Origin: an uncultured Pirellulaceae bacterium
GTDB lineage: Bacteria; Planctomycetota; Planctomycetia; Pirellulales; Pirellulaceae
Direction of reading: 5' to 3'
DNA: 52,513 nucleotides
Assembly (NCBI GenBank): GCA_938082855.1
Contig: CALKCC010000037.1
Span: 1 to 52,513, forward strand
Every line of letters begins with the position of its first letter. Position 1 is the first letter of the stretch. Position numbers and translations under genes: made by a program. A model generated the notes under the pieces. It had not been told where the DNA came from. It ran no database searches and saw only the letters and a program-made list of their open reading frames with translations. This document shows, one piece after another, positions 9,200 through 19,092 of the stretch.

Positions 9200-10462
9200 C
9201 TAATTGAGGATTTCTTTAAGAGCAGTGATCAGTCGCGTGACTTCTTCCGCCGTGTTGTAGTGGACCAATCCCAGGCGAACCATACCATCAGGTTCCAACC
9301 CGAGTTGCTCTGTCAGTTCCAGTGCATAGTAATTTCCATCCCAGGCATAGATGCCATATTCGTTAAGTTCACGAGCGAGTGCAGAAGCACTCATTTTGGG
9401 ATGCGTCACCGAAACGGTAGGGACACGTTGATCAATTTGATCCGGATCGGTAATTCCATGGACTTTTAAATCAGTGACGGTTGCCAGTCCTGCCAGTAAT
9501 TGCTTGCAAAGGTCGTCTTCATACCGGTGGATTGCAGCATAAGCAGCTTGAAGCGCGTCACGTCGAGTCAACGAGCCATCACCGGAAACGGTACGCCCTA
9601 AGTCAGCCAGGTAATCGACCGCGGCACGGGCTCCACATAGACTGGCAAAGTTCTGGGTGCCGGTCATCCACTTGTCTGGAATTTCCATCGAAGAAGGGCG
9701 GACCTTGTAGGCTTCTAGGCTCTCCAAAATTTCCGTTTTAGCCCAAAGCACTCCAATATGCGGCCCAAAGAATTTATAGGTCGAGCAAGCCAGGAAGTCA
9801 CAGCCAATCTGCTTAACATCAATCAGACGATGAGGCGCGATGTGCACGGCATCAATGAAAACCTGAGCTTGAACCTGTTTGGCATAGCTGGTGATTTCCT
9901 GGACTGGGTTAATGGATCCGGAAGAATTGGAAGCCAAGCCTACGGCTACTAACTTAGTACGGTCATCAATTTTTGATTTCAGATCATCGACATCCAGAGT
10001 GCAGTTGTCTTTATCAATGGCAGCGTAACGTACTTCTACGTCATGGTCCTTTGCAGCCAGAGCCCAGGTCGACACGTTGGCATCATGATCAAGTCGAGTC
10101 ACTACGATATTGTCTCCGGCCGTCCATGTTCGTGCGACGGCGCGTGAAAACGCGAACGTCAGGCTGGTCATATTGGCTCCGAAGACAATTTCCCGCCACT
10201 GGTCTGCACCCACGAAGTCGGCTAATGCCTGGTGAGCTTCCTGGACAAGAGCATCACTTTCATGACTCGTGGCAAATTGCCCGCCATGGTTGGCATTGCA
10301 AGTGCAGTAATAGTGAGTGATAGCGTCCATGACGGATTGGGGCACTTGCGTACCGGCGGGTCCGTCGAGGTAAATGGCTGGCTGCCCGTTATGATCGCGA
10401 GATAGAGCAGGGAATAGGTTGCGGCATTGTTGGATGAGATCAGAGGTCAATGTGGCGGTCAT
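9200..10462 (-). CDS. Class V aminotransferase, cysteine desulfurase-like
   Basis: The 420 residues have the fold-type I PLP layout of the SufS/NifS superfamily. They include the N-terminal YLDGPAGTQVP, a PLP-stacking region around HDANVSTW, DAVH (204-207) where classical enzymes have an Asp-x-x-His/Gln pair, and the Schiff-base lysine in STYKFFGPH (Lys230). The conserved C-terminal loop that carries the catalytic Cys in true desulfurases reads MVRLGLVHYNT here, with no Cys. It therefore fits the cysteine-desulfurase-like subfamily (TIGR01976 type) of unknown reaction better than SufS or IscS. The DUF971 gene follows by 8 bases. Confidence 0.82.
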   Translation of the reverse strand: MTATLTSDLIQQCRNLFPALSRDHNGQPAIYLDGPAGTQVPQSVMDAITHYYCTCNANHGGQFATSHESDALVQEAHQALADFVGADQWREIVFGANMTSLTFAFSRAVARTWTAGDNIVVTRLDHDANVSTWALAAKDHDVEVRYAAIDKDNCTLDVDDLKSKIDDRTKLVAVGLASNSSGSINPVQEITSYAKQVQAQVFIDAVHIAPHRLIDVKQIGCDFLACSTYKFFGPHIGVLWAKTEILESLEAYKVRPSSMEIPDKWMTGTQNFASLCGARAAVDYLADLGRTVSGDGSLTRRDALQAAYAAIHRYEDDLCKQLLAGLATVTDLKVHGITDPDQIDQRVPTVSVTHPKMSASALARELNEYGIYAWDGNYYALELTEQLGLEPDGMVRLGLVHYNTAEEVTRLITALKEILN

Positions 10463-10529
10463 GCGGTTGGGTTCTCAGGTCATGTCGGATAATCATCGGC
10501 GAATTGAAGTCACCGTACGAGGATTTGCG

Positions 10530-11801
10530 TTATTCGCGATTGTCGATAAAACGCTGGCCTTTCGCTTCAAATCGCGGAAGCGAATTTGCATCTGCCAATA
10601 TAACCTCAACTCGCAGACCTAACCCGACCTGGATAGCGTCTTTTATTTGCTCCACGTTTCCGGAAGTATCTTCCACTTCGATGGAGAGGCTGTCCATCTC
10701 ACCTTCTTTAAAAGCGGTAATACGGTATTCAGTGACACTGTCGAATCGTCTTATTATTTCTTCGAGTGAACTAGGAAAGACATTCACTCCACGGACAACG
10801 ATCATATCGTCAGCTCGGCCAAGGACTCCCCCCTTTAACAAGACAAAACTATTTGTGTCATGGTAAGTAGGGACAACTCGATCACCGGTACGGTACCTAA
10901 TAAGCGGGCTTCCTACACGCCCCAAACAGGTTAGGACCAGTTCACCGGATTCACCCGGACTGACAGGTTGGTTCGTTTCCGGATGGAGGATTTCAGGGAT
11001 GAATTCCGCTTCACAAACATGAAGACCAGTTTGTTGAGTATTGGCAAATCCCCACGGACCAATTTCTGAAGCCCCGGCATGATCGATAAGCCGAGCTCCC
11101 CAAAGCGTCTCGATCCGCGTTCGCACCGAGGGAATCGATCCGCCTGGTTCGCCGGCAACAATGATGCGTTCGACGGAGCTAGATTTTAGATCGATGTCAT
11201 TTTCCTGCGCGACCTCAGCGAGACGTAACGCATAAGTTGGTGTGCAGAGCAGTACAGTTGGTTGGCTGGTTTGAATCAGGTCCAGGCGTGATCGAGTACT
11301 GAGGCCACCTCCGGGTATCGACATGGCACCGCGAGCGACAATGGCGTCGTGGGCAGACCAAAATCCGATGAAGGGTCCAAAAGAAAACGCTAGAAAACAT
11401 CGATCTTGGCTGGTAATGTCGGCGGTGTCCAAAACGTATTGCCAGACCTGCATCCACCATTTCCAGTCTTCGGCCGTATCCAAAACGGCCATCGGGTTTC
11501 CTTTGGTACCGGAAGTTCGGTGAAACCGCACGTAGTGCTCGATCGGCCAAGTCAGATTTTTTGCAAAGCCATCATCAGCAAGTAGTTCCGCTTTGGTTGT
11601 GAACGGTAAGTCACTCAGTTCCTGTAAGTTTTTCAGCGAAGAGAGATTTCCCAATTTGTCCTGGTAGAACTGGTTCTGGGGAAGTATTTGGCTGAGCAGA
11701 GAATTCAGTTTCTCTAGTTGCAGACATTCCAATGCCTCACGTGATAGCGATTGAAGCTCGTCACGGAATGAACTGTCGTTAAGTTCAGCATTGGTATTCA
11801 T
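10530..11801 (-). CDS. PaaK-like phenylacetate-CoA ligase family protein
   Basis: A 423-residue member of the adenylate-forming family, close to the size of PaaK. The ATP-binding loop is RTSGTKGNP (from residue 95). Later motifs are YRTGDRV and the hinge/C-terminal domain start GRADDMIVVRGVNVFPSSLE. The family activates aryl or related acids with ATP and joins them to CoA. No phenylacetate catabolic genes (paaA-E, paaZ) are nearby, so the acid substrate is open. It begins 18 bases after the DUF4340 gene ends, so it may be the last gene of the Gld-like operon or start its own unit. Confidence 0.83.
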   Translation of the reverse strand: MNTNAELNDSSFRDELQSLSREALECLQLEKLNSLLSQILPQNQFYQDKLGNLSSLKNLQELSDLPFTTKAELLADDGFAKNLTWPIEHYVRFHRTSGTKGNPMAVLDTAEDWKWWMQVWQYVLDTADITSQDRCFLAFSFGPFIGFWSAHDAIVARGAMSIPGGGLSTRSRLDLIQTSQPTVLLCTPTYALRLAEVAQENDIDLKSSSVERIIVAGEPGGSIPSVRTRIETLWGARLIDHAGASEIGPWGFANTQQTGLHVCEAEFIPEILHPETNQPVSPGESGELVLTCLGRVGSPLIRYRTGDRVVPTYHDTNSFVLLKGGVLGRADDMIVVRGVNVFPSSLEEIIRRFDSVTEYRITAFKEGEMDSLSIEVEDTSGNVEQIKDAIQVGLGLRVEVILADANSLPRFEAKGQRFIDNRE

Positions 11802-11819
11802 GATTAGTTTATAAGCAGT

Positions 11820-13466
11820 CTATTGATCCTCCGGATTGGCATTATCCGGTAGATTGTCCTGAGGTGGTGCATCAGGAAGCCCAGGAACGTTGGGCAGTCC
11901 CGGGACAGCAGGCAGCCCAGGAAGGTCGCCCCCAAGTTCGTTTTCCTGAGCTCTGATTAAGTCAGTATTGGCCAGATGTAATTTGTTGTAAGTGGCTTCA
12001 TCAATGAGGTAGAACCAATCGGCAAATCGTCCATTTAACAACCGCACCGTATTTTCCGCGGCGGCTAACTTGGTTTCGTATTCTTCTTTAAGCCTTGCGT
12101 TATCTCGTTCGATTTCAGCTTTTAGCTCAGCCAACTGTTCTGGTGTGAGTTCAGGTTGTGGTTCGGCCGGCTCGGCTGATTCGGTGGCTGCAGTCTCGGA
12201 AGTTTCTTCTGTCGGAGTTTCCGATGTTGGCTCAGTTGGTAATGTTCGGTATTCCGGTGCCGGAATCATATTGGGTTGGAATTCAGTGGTGACAAACAAG
12301 TAACGTTCGATAGAGCTATCGGCGCTGGACGAAGTATCCACTTCACCAAATCGAAGGACATACTTTACACCCGTTTGAAGTGACACATTCATTTCACCAT
12401 TGGCGCTCTTTAGATCCATCAGATTATTGACGGTGGTATTTGGGTCACCGAATAAGCCGAGTGCTGTTAGCGTTGCAGACGTTTGTTCATCTTCAATAGC
12501 AGCGGCTGTAATCTTGAGGTCTGGACGTAAGATGGCGGGCTTTCTCATGACGCCCTGAATGGTCAGATTTTCCAATGTGCTTTGCAGGGTATTGATGCGA
12601 TCCAGATTCAATTCTTCATTTTCCGTCAGCTCAATAGTGAAAGGTTCCTGCGTGTTTTGGTCATATTGCACCATGTTGGCAAGCTTCCAAATCAGGTCTG
12701 TTTCATCGAGTGCTAAGGAAGTATTGGAACGGCGTAGCATAATCGGAGCACCCTCGGGGTCGAGCCCGATGAAGTAGTCCTGAATGCTGAGCTGGCGGAC
12801 ATCCAGTCCATTAAGGCCCAGCAGGTTGGTATCGATCCATTGGGAGAAGTCTGTATTAAAGATCTCCATGTTGAGATCAATCGTGAAGACGGTGTCACTC
12901 TCAGGACGCCGGGCAGCGTAGTAGGATTGTTGCATACGAGGGTCAATGCCAGCCTGAGCGCCTCGCATGACTTTGGCACCGACAATTAGTGAATGTGATT
13001 TTCCTTCGTCGTCGGTAACGGTGATGAGAGTTCCAACGCCGTCCGTTCCTACGTCTAGCGTTTCAGTATTGGGCTCGACAACGCGGTATTCGGCATGCAC
13101 GCTACTGTCAACATCGACCACTTCTTTGACTTCCAGTGTGCCAAAGACTGCCGCAGCGGATGCCATTTGTTCTTCAGCATCAGCGGGGTAGTTATTGTGT
13201 GAAGGGATTACCCACTGACCAGTCCCATCTTTCTTAACACTGAAAGATTTGATTCTTGCCGTTGTGTCATCATAGGTCGTGATTTTCAACTCGACAGCTT
13301 GATCCGATGTGAGGCCTTCAAAAACCGCGTTGCCTTCTTCCTGTTTAGCAATGTCACGACGGTTTTGATACGTGTCAGCTTCACCAATGTCATTGGTTAA
13401 AAAGGCTGCGACAACGCAGACTACGGCAAGCGTTACAAAGATCAAAGTTTGGGTTAGGTTATTCAT
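11820..13466 (-). CDS. DUF4340 domain membrane-anchored protein
   Basis: A 548-residue protein with one N-terminal membrane helix (about 5-24, LTQTLIFVTLAVVCVVAAF) and a large outside part. Residues about 60-340 look like the DUF4340 repeat seen beside GldG-type proteins (SFSVKKDGTGQWVIPSHNN). Near 400-440 is a T/E/S/P-rich linker, then a charged coiled-coil stretch (ELKAEIERDNARLKEEYETK). The end is a Gly-Leu-Pro repeat (GLPAVPGLPNVPGLPDAP). It is the third gene after the ABC ATPase and the permease fusion, the usual order for this system. It probably forms an extracytoplasmic part of that complex; the exact job is unknown. Confidence 0.8.
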   Translation of the reverse strand: MNNLTQTLIFVTLAVVCVVAAFLTNDIGEADTYQNRRDIAKQEEGNAVFEGLTSDQAVELKITTYDDTTARIKSFSVKKDGTGQWVIPSHNNYPADAEEQMASAAAVFGTLEVKEVVDVDSSVHAEYRVVEPNTETLDVGTDGVGTLITVTDDEGKSHSLIVGAKVMRGAQAGIDPRMQQSYYAARRPESDTVFTIDLNMEIFNTDFSQWIDTNLLGLNGLDVRQLSIQDYFIGLDPEGAPIMLRRSNTSLALDETDLIWKLANMVQYDQNTQEPFTIELTENEELNLDRINTLQSTLENLTIQGVMRKPAILRPDLKITAAAIEDEQTSATLTALGLFGDPNTTVNNLMDLKSANGEMNVSLQTGVKYVLRFGEVDTSSSADSSIERYLFVTTEFQPNMIPAPEYRTLPTEPTSETPTEETSETAATESAEPAEPQPELTPEQLAELKAEIERDNARLKEEYETKLAAAENTVRLLNGRFADWFYLIDEATYNKLHLANTDLIRAQENELGGDLPGLPAVPGLPNVPGLPDAPPQDNLPDNANPEDQ

Positions 13467-13512
13467 GGTTCAAATTGGTTGTGAATGGCCTGATTGAATA
13501 AGTGCGGAGTGT

Positions 13513-16389
13513 CTATCGCAAGCGTGCTGCTGCCACGCCTTCACGTTCTTTAATCCGGCGACGGAAGAAGACGAAGACTGCGATCAGCAGTGGAGGGATT
13601 GGAGGAATTAACACAGCGAGGAACTTATATTGGTTTTGCATTTTCGCGATTTTACGATTGCTATCACGGCGGATCGTCGCAATCTTCTTATCTCGATCAC
13701 GTTCCTGTCTCACGCGTTCTACTTCTAGTTTTCTTTGGTTTTCCTGTTGCCGGCTGTTGAGATTGATGACCTTGGCACGCAGGATGGCTGGGTCAGGTTT
13801 ATTGGTGTTGGTAGGATCTTGCAGAGTCTGTAGTTGGATCTGTAAATCTTCGATTTCCTGATTGAGATCCTCTTCGATCGAAGCAATCGCACTATCCATT
13901 ACCTTATGGAAACGTGCAGTTTCATTCGTCAGGTTTTCCTGTTCGAGATTAATCTGATGCTCGACGGTCTTCAGTGAGCTGTGGCGAAGTTTGCGATTCC
14001 GGATCGCTATATAATCCGTCTCCTTGGTCAGGTAATCCACCACGTTTAACAGGAAAGTAATGTTTTCGAATTTGTAAGAGACATCCTGAAAAGCGGTCGG
14101 CCTGGCACGTACGGTGAGAAAGGCATTGAACATAATATCGAGATCACTGATATACACCACTTCGACTTCCGGTGTATTACCATCGTCATCGGGCTGAGCT
14201 CCTGCTGGAGTCCCCTTAATGTGAACAGCCAGATTTTGGATGCCGTTGGTTCCCTCATTTTGCAGCTGCTTGATGCGGGCTTTCGCGGCACGACTTCCGT
14301 TGGCTAACGCCTGTAATTCGATCTGATACGGAGCAGAATCCAGCGTTCCGGAATTTCTAATCGAGGATCGAATCAACGGAGTGATCGTCATGTGATCCTT
14401 CGTTGGGTCTACTTCGATTGGGCTGCCTACAGGGATCAAAACTTCCTGTAAATCACGCGTGATGTCATGATCCATTTCGAGATTACGGGTAAAGATCCAG
14501 GTATCCAGAATGTCCTGATATTTCAATAAAGGATAAGGATTGTCCGTTTGCCAAACGAGATTGGAATCCCAGAGCCCTGGGTTGGTCTCAGAAGGTTTGC
14601 CTGGAATGTGAATTCCCAATAAATCCCATAGCCGCGAGATACTTCCCTTTTGTTGCGGTGTTCCTGGCAGCCCCATCATTTGTTCGACGGATTGCCGTGG
14701 CATACCGGTCCCCGGAGCAGCAATGGTTTCAGGCCGAGGGTCTTCAAAAATAACGGCAGGTACGCCGGCTTGCAGAGCTCGTAAGATATTCGTCAGCTTG
14801 ACGTCTTCCAGTGAAGAGGGCTGAGCAATGAACAGCAGATCATATTCGGTTGTGGAAATCTCCTGCTCGGAGTCGACATTGACAACACGATATTGCTTTT
14901 GCAGTTCAGTAATAAATCCCTGTTGAGGAACGCGGGTTGGCCGGCCACTGGCAAAACTATAGCCTCCCATAATATTGGCGTCCGAATCAATCACTCCAAT
15001 TGTCTTGCGTGTCCCTTTAGCGACTGTGGCAATCGAACGAGCTAATTCATATTCCACGGGAATTCCGTAGTCGAAAAACGGAACCACGACCTTTTCTAAT
15101 CCACTGCGGAACACGGCTCCCATAATAATGGGCTGACTGGCGTTTTCTCCTGTGACGTTAATGAGAGAGATGCCATGATTGTCGTCTGCATTGGCGACCA
15201 CTTCATCGTACGACTCCAAATTGTCATGGAGTGTGAGGAAGATCTTATCGTGAGAGTCAAATTCCTTGAGCAGTGAAATTAGGTCGTAGCGAGTCTTTAT
15301 ATATTGTTCCGGGACCTGGTTACTAATAAAAGCTTCCACATAAACAGGATGTTCCGGTTCCAAGCTGCCAATGAGTTTGCGAGTGTGATCGGAAAGGGAG
15401 CTGATTTTCCCCTGCGTAGTATCCTGTCGGACAAGGTCGTGTCCATCAAACACAACCGTGAGCGAGAATAACATCACGATCAAAGCGCAAATGCGAATGA
15501 GAAAATGAATCCACAGGCGATCTCCATCACGTCCTCCGGACCAGTGGCGTTTGCCGATCATGATCATGCACAGATAGAGACTAATGCAGATGATCATCAC
15601 AAAATACATGGTGGAGGATAAACTCAGTATGCCTCGCTGAAAGTCATCAAACTGAGCGTGAATTCCCCATTTAGAAATCATCTGTGCAAACCCTGAAGTC
15701 GATGAAAACAGATCGGCTGAATTCGCGGCGACCAGGGGAACATTGAAAGCCAGCCCAAAGACAAAGGCGATCGTCATGTTACTTGTAAGGAAGGAAGCAA
15801 CCATGCCGATGGCTAGCATCGCCAGTCCGATCAACCAGTAACCGAAGTAGTTGGTGGCCAGCAATCCTGTGTCCAAATCCACCGTCCAGGCGTTTGGTTC
15901 TTTAGCCAGTGAGGCCAGGACCAGAAAATTAGAAAACTGAGAGAACAATAGCGACACGGTAAAGATCAACGCAGCGGAGATGAATTTACCGACCACAATA
16001 TCTGAATCGCGAGCTGGAAGTGTGAGTAATAATTCGTCGGTTTTGCCGCGACGTTCTTCTGACCAGATTCCCATCGTAATGGCAGGAATATAGATCAACA
16101 TGATCAATGGCAAATACTCATTCAGTTGAGAGAGATTGGCCAGATTGGCGTTAAAGAACTGCTTGGGCCAAAAGGCAGCAAAGGATGTCAGCAAAACAAA
16201 GACGCAGAGGAAGACATATCCGGTTGGATTGCTGAAGTATCCACGGAAGTTCTGGCGAACCACAGCGATGGCCGCTCGACGCGTGTAATTCAGTGGGACG
16301 AGGATGCCAGCCAGAATGATCACGATCAGAAGATCGCGAAAGATCAGGTCACCCAGTGAGACGATTAAATTGGTTCCGGTTTGGTCCAT
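13513..16389 (-). CDS. ABC-2 permease fused to GldG-like domain
   Basis: The 958 residues combine two partners that are separate in Bacteroidetes. Residues about 1-310 are an ABC-2 permease with several helices and the typical cytoplasmic phrase EERRGKTDELLLTLP, as in GldF. Residues about 320-900 are a GldG/DUF4350-like extracytoplasmic part (KISSLSDHTRKLIGSLEPEH; VIDSDANIMGG). Near the C-terminus is a long charged coiled coil (QQENQRKLEVERVRQERDRD), then a final helix (AVLIPPIPPLLIAVFVFF) and an Arg-rich tail. It lies between the ATPase and DUF4340 genes. The transported molecule is unknown; gliding is not implied by the homology alone. Confidence 0.85.
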   Translation of the reverse strand: MDQTGTNLIVSLGDLIFRDLLIVIILAGILVPLNYTRRAAIAVVRQNFRGYFSNPTGYVFLCVFVLLTSFAAFWPKQFFNANLANLSQLNEYLPLIMLIYIPAITMGIWSEERRGKTDELLLTLPARDSDIVVGKFISAALIFTVSLLFSQFSNFLVLASLAKEPNAWTVDLDTGLLATNYFGYWLIGLAMLAIGMVASFLTSNMTIAFVFGLAFNVPLVAANSADLFSSTSGFAQMISKWGIHAQFDDFQRGILSLSSTMYFVMIICISLYLCMIMIGKRHWSGGRDGDRLWIHFLIRICALIVMLFSLTVVFDGHDLVRQDTTQGKISSLSDHTRKLIGSLEPEHPVYVEAFISNQVPEQYIKTRYDLISLLKEFDSHDKIFLTLHDNLESYDEVVANADDNHGISLINVTGENASQPIIMGAVFRSGLEKVVVPFFDYGIPVEYELARSIATVAKGTRKTIGVIDSDANIMGGYSFASGRPTRVPQQGFITELQKQYRVVNVDSEQEISTTEYDLLFIAQPSSLEDVKLTNILRALQAGVPAVIFEDPRPETIAAPGTGMPRQSVEQMMGLPGTPQQKGSISRLWDLLGIHIPGKPSETNPGLWDSNLVWQTDNPYPLLKYQDILDTWIFTRNLEMDHDITRDLQEVLIPVGSPIEVDPTKDHMTITPLIRSSIRNSGTLDSAPYQIELQALANGSRAAKARIKQLQNEGTNGIQNLAVHIKGTPAGAQPDDDGNTPEVEVVYISDLDIMFNAFLTVRARPTAFQDVSYKFENITFLLNVVDYLTKETDYIAIRNRKLRHSSLKTVEHQINLEQENLTNETARFHKVMDSAIASIEEDLNQEIEDLQIQLQTLQDPTNTNKPDPAILRAKVINLNSRQQENQRKLEVERVRQERDRDKKIATIRRDSNRKIAKMQNQYKFLAVLIPPIPPLLIAVFVFFRRRIKEREGVAAARLR

Positions 16390-16445
16390 TGTCAGTTATT
16401 CAAAGAAGAATGTGTGTAAGGCATATAGGCGAGCAAGAGCAGGGA

Positions 16446-17294
16446 TTAGATCTTTTCCGCTACGGTGGTCATCCGACGGAAGGCGGCATCGAGAGGTTCA
16501 CCTTCTTCGGCTAGTTCGTCCATAGGGCCGTCGTATACCAACTGGCCTTCATTAATCATGATGACTCGGCTTGCCATCGCTTCGACCTCTTGCATGATAT
16601 GAGTGGAAAGCAGGATGGTCCGGTCTTTCCCAAGTCGATTCATCGTGTTGCGGACTTCCTGAATTTGATTCGGGTCCAGCCCAGCGGTTGGTTCATCCAT
16701 GATTAAGACATCGGGTTCATGAAGTAAGGCTTGAGCCATCCCAACTCGCTGGCGATACCCTTTGGATAGTTTCCCAATGGCTTTGTAAATGACGCTGCTT
16801 AAGTCACACAGATCAACCACCGCTTCAATTCGCTCTTCCCGAATACGTTTGGAGAGGCCACGAGCGTCTGCAAAAAAAGCTAGTAGCGAATATGGTGTCA
16901 TGTCGAGGTATAGCGGTCCGTTCTCTGGTAGGTAACCGAGATGTCTCGAGCCTTCAATACGATGGGTGGCCATGTTGAAGCCGGCAATACTGGCGACACC
17001 TTCCGAGGGAGACAAGTAACCGGTTAGGATTTTCATCGTCGTGCTTTTCCCCGCTCCGTTAGGACCAAGGAAGGCTACGACTTCACCACGTTTGATTTGA
17101 AAATTAACATCTCGAGTCGCTGCAAACTCTCCATAAAACTTGGATAGTTGGTTTGCCTCGATCATGACCTCATCGCTAACCTCCGCCGTTTCCGGCAATG
17201 ATTCAGCTTGCGGTTGCTGGGACTCGGGCGTCTCCGTGGAATCCTCGTCTGATTTAGAGGCAAGTAGCTGGGCTATGGAGTCTTCTTCAGTCAT
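16446..17294 (-). CDS. ABC transporter ATP-binding protein, GldA-like
   Basis: A 282-residue ATPase with all expected motifs: Walker A GPNGAGKSTT, signature LSKGYRQRVG, Walker B VLIMDEPTAGLDP and the switch His in LLSTHIMQE. The first 40 residues are an acidic, glutamine-rich extension without homology (EDSTETPESQQPQAESLPE). It powers the permease encoded 56 bases downstream. The order ATPase, permease/GldG, DUF4340 defines a complete Gld-like ABC unit. No promoter stands out in the 159 bases between it and nadB. Confidence 0.9.
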   Translation of the reverse strand: MTEEDSIAQLLASKSDEDSTETPESQQPQAESLPETAEVSDEVMIEANQLSKFYGEFAATRDVNFQIKRGEVVAFLGPNGAGKSTTMKILTGYLSPSEGVASIAGFNMATHRIEGSRHLGYLPENGPLYLDMTPYSLLAFFADARGLSKRIREERIEAVVDLCDLSSVIYKAIGKLSKGYRQRVGMAQALLHEPDVLIMDEPTAGLDPNQIQEVRNTMNRLGKDRTILLSTHIMQEVEAMASRVIMINEGQLVYDGPMDELAEEGEPLDAAFRRMTTVAEKI

Positions 17295-17453
17295 TTGATT
17301 AAAGGGGTTAGGCTGTAATTACCAAAAAAGTTTGGATGGGGTTTGGGGCGTTATCGAAAGGGCGTTATATCTGGATTTGAGTATTGTGTTAATACGGTTT
17401 TGATTGGATTCTTGTTCTCAACTTCATGGTAGCGTCCACAGGACTTTATCTGA

Positions 17454-19055
17454 CTAGCCGGACTTGGAAATCCGCAAGTGGCGATTCCAATTGTCATCCA
17501 ATCCCGGGAAGTCTGTTCGCAGGTGGACTCCGCGTGATTCCTCCCGCTGAAAAGCCGCATCCACCATGAGACGGGCCACGGTAAGCATGTTTTGCAATTC
17601 CCATCCCTGAAGACTGGTGAATTGTGCGGGCAGTACATAACGTCTCCAGCGATCAATCGTCTCCAAGGCTTCTTTTAAGGTATCTGCTTGACGGCGGACA
17701 CCAACAAATCGCCACATCAGGCTCTTCAAGGAATTAGTTATGTCCGTCAAATCCATGATTTCATTAGTCGAAGCGATATTCGGGTTACTGATTTGATAGG
17801 CCTCGTAGTGATCCTGCATTTGGGAAGCTGCATCAGAAGCTCCCTTTCCGGCATGAGCTCCAAACACCAGGCTTTCCAGGAGACTGTTGGATGCCAAGCG
17901 ATTGGCTCCGTGAAGTCCGCTGGCTGAGACTTCACCGGCGGCCCAAAGCCCGGGTAACGTGGTTCTCCCCTGAGCGTCCACAGTAACACCCCCAATCATG
18001 TAATGAGCACCCGGACGAACAGGGATGCGATCGGAAGTAATATTGATTCCAAATTTTTCACAGGTCCGTGCAATCCCTGGAAAACGTCCAGTGACGTAGG
18101 AGGCGTTGAGATGGGCCAGGTCGAGATAAACGCAAGGGTGCCGATTCTTTTCCATTTGGGAAACGATGGCCTGGGAGACAATATCTCGTGGGGCCAATTC
18201 GCCCCGTTGGTCGTACTCGTTCATAAAGCGATGACCATTATTGTCGACCAAGTAGGCCCCTTCACCACGCATTGCTTCAGTAATCAGATTCCGACTGCTC
18301 CCAGCTATATATAGAACGGTTGGATGAAATTGCATGAATTCCATATCGGACAGCTCGGCGCCGGCTCGGTACGCTAACGCATGGCCGTCGGCAGTGGCAA
18401 CCGGAGGATTCGTCGACTCTCGGTAGAGTTGCCCAGCGCCACCAGTACAGAGGATGGTCTGCTTTGCCCAAACCATAATCATCTCATTGTTTTGACGAAT
18501 GAGAGCGCCACGGCAGGCTCCGGATTCAGTGAGTAAATCCAGAGTAAATGTGTTTTCAAGTATCGATACGTTGCGGAGTTTCCGAGTCCATTGGATCATG
18601 GCTCGGATGATCTCTTTGCCCGTGGAATCACCTAACGCATGTAGGATTCGATGGTGACTATGTCCTCCCTCTCGCCCAAGAGATAATTCGCCGGAATTGC
18701 GGTCGAAATTGGTACCCCATTGCATGAGCTCACGAATCCGATCCGGAGCCTCTTTGATTACCATGTCGACGACGTCTTGGTCACATAGGCTTCCACCTGC
18801 CGTCAACGTGTCCTGAATATGGTTTTCAAAGTTGTCTTCGGGGTGCATCACTCCGGCAATTCCACCCTGCGCATAATTGCTGTTGGATTGTTGTAACTGA
18901 TCCTTAGTAACAATCATCAGACTGTTGGAGGAACTGACAGCATTGGCAGCACGTAAACCAGCCAGACCACCTCCAATGATGAGCACATCGGTAAAGCGGT
19001 GAGCTACATCCTTGGGATGAAAGGGAACGAGATAACGAGGAGTGATATCAGGCAT
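17454..19055 (-). CDS. nadB: L-aspartate oxidase
   Basis: The 533 residues match NadB throughout. There is an FAD dinucleotide-binding motif (IIGGGLAGLRAA, from about residue 26), the conserved SNYAQGGIAGV, the active-site region GGHSHHRILHALGDSTG, GGAGQLYRESTNPP and EFMQFHPTVLY, and a C-terminal GEVSASGLHGANRLASNSLLE. It oxidises aspartate to iminoaspartate, the first step of de novo NAD synthesis, in the cytoplasm. NadA and NadC are not in the window. The 132 bases upstream contain two overlapping inverted repeats that could be regulatory. Succinate dehydrogenase flavoproteins are related, but the EFMQFHPT context and size favour NadB. Confidence 0.92.
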   Translation of the reverse strand: MPDITPRYLVPFHPKDVAHRFTDVLIIGGGLAGLRAANAVSSSNSLMIVTKDQLQQSNSNYAQGGIAGVMHPEDNFENHIQDTLTAGGSLCDQDVVDMVIKEAPDRIRELMQWGTNFDRNSGELSLGREGGHSHHRILHALGDSTGKEIIRAMIQWTRKLRNVSILENTFTLDLLTESGACRGALIRQNNEMIMVWAKQTILCTGGAGQLYRESTNPPVATADGHALAYRAGAELSDMEFMQFHPTVLYIAGSSRNLITEAMRGEGAYLVDNNGHRFMNEYDQRGELAPRDIVSQAIVSQMEKNRHPCVYLDLAHLNASYVTGRFPGIARTCEKFGINITSDRIPVRPGAHYMIGGVTVDAQGRTTLPGLWAAGEVSASGLHGANRLASNSLLESLVFGAHAGKGASDAASQMQDHYEAYQISNPNIASTNEIMDLTDITNSLKSLMWRFVGVRRQADTLKEALETIDRWRRYVLPAQFTSLQGWELQNMLTVARLMVDAAFQREESRGVHLRTDFPGLDDNWNRHLRISKSG

Positions 19056-19092
19056 ATCAGATACTTAGGACAGGGGAGTACTCTCTTTAATA

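Noticed and set aside
17351-17656. 101-codon minus frame overlapping the end of nadB
   Set aside because: Out of frame with nadB, with no homology or ribosome site; nadB has a normal end at 17454.
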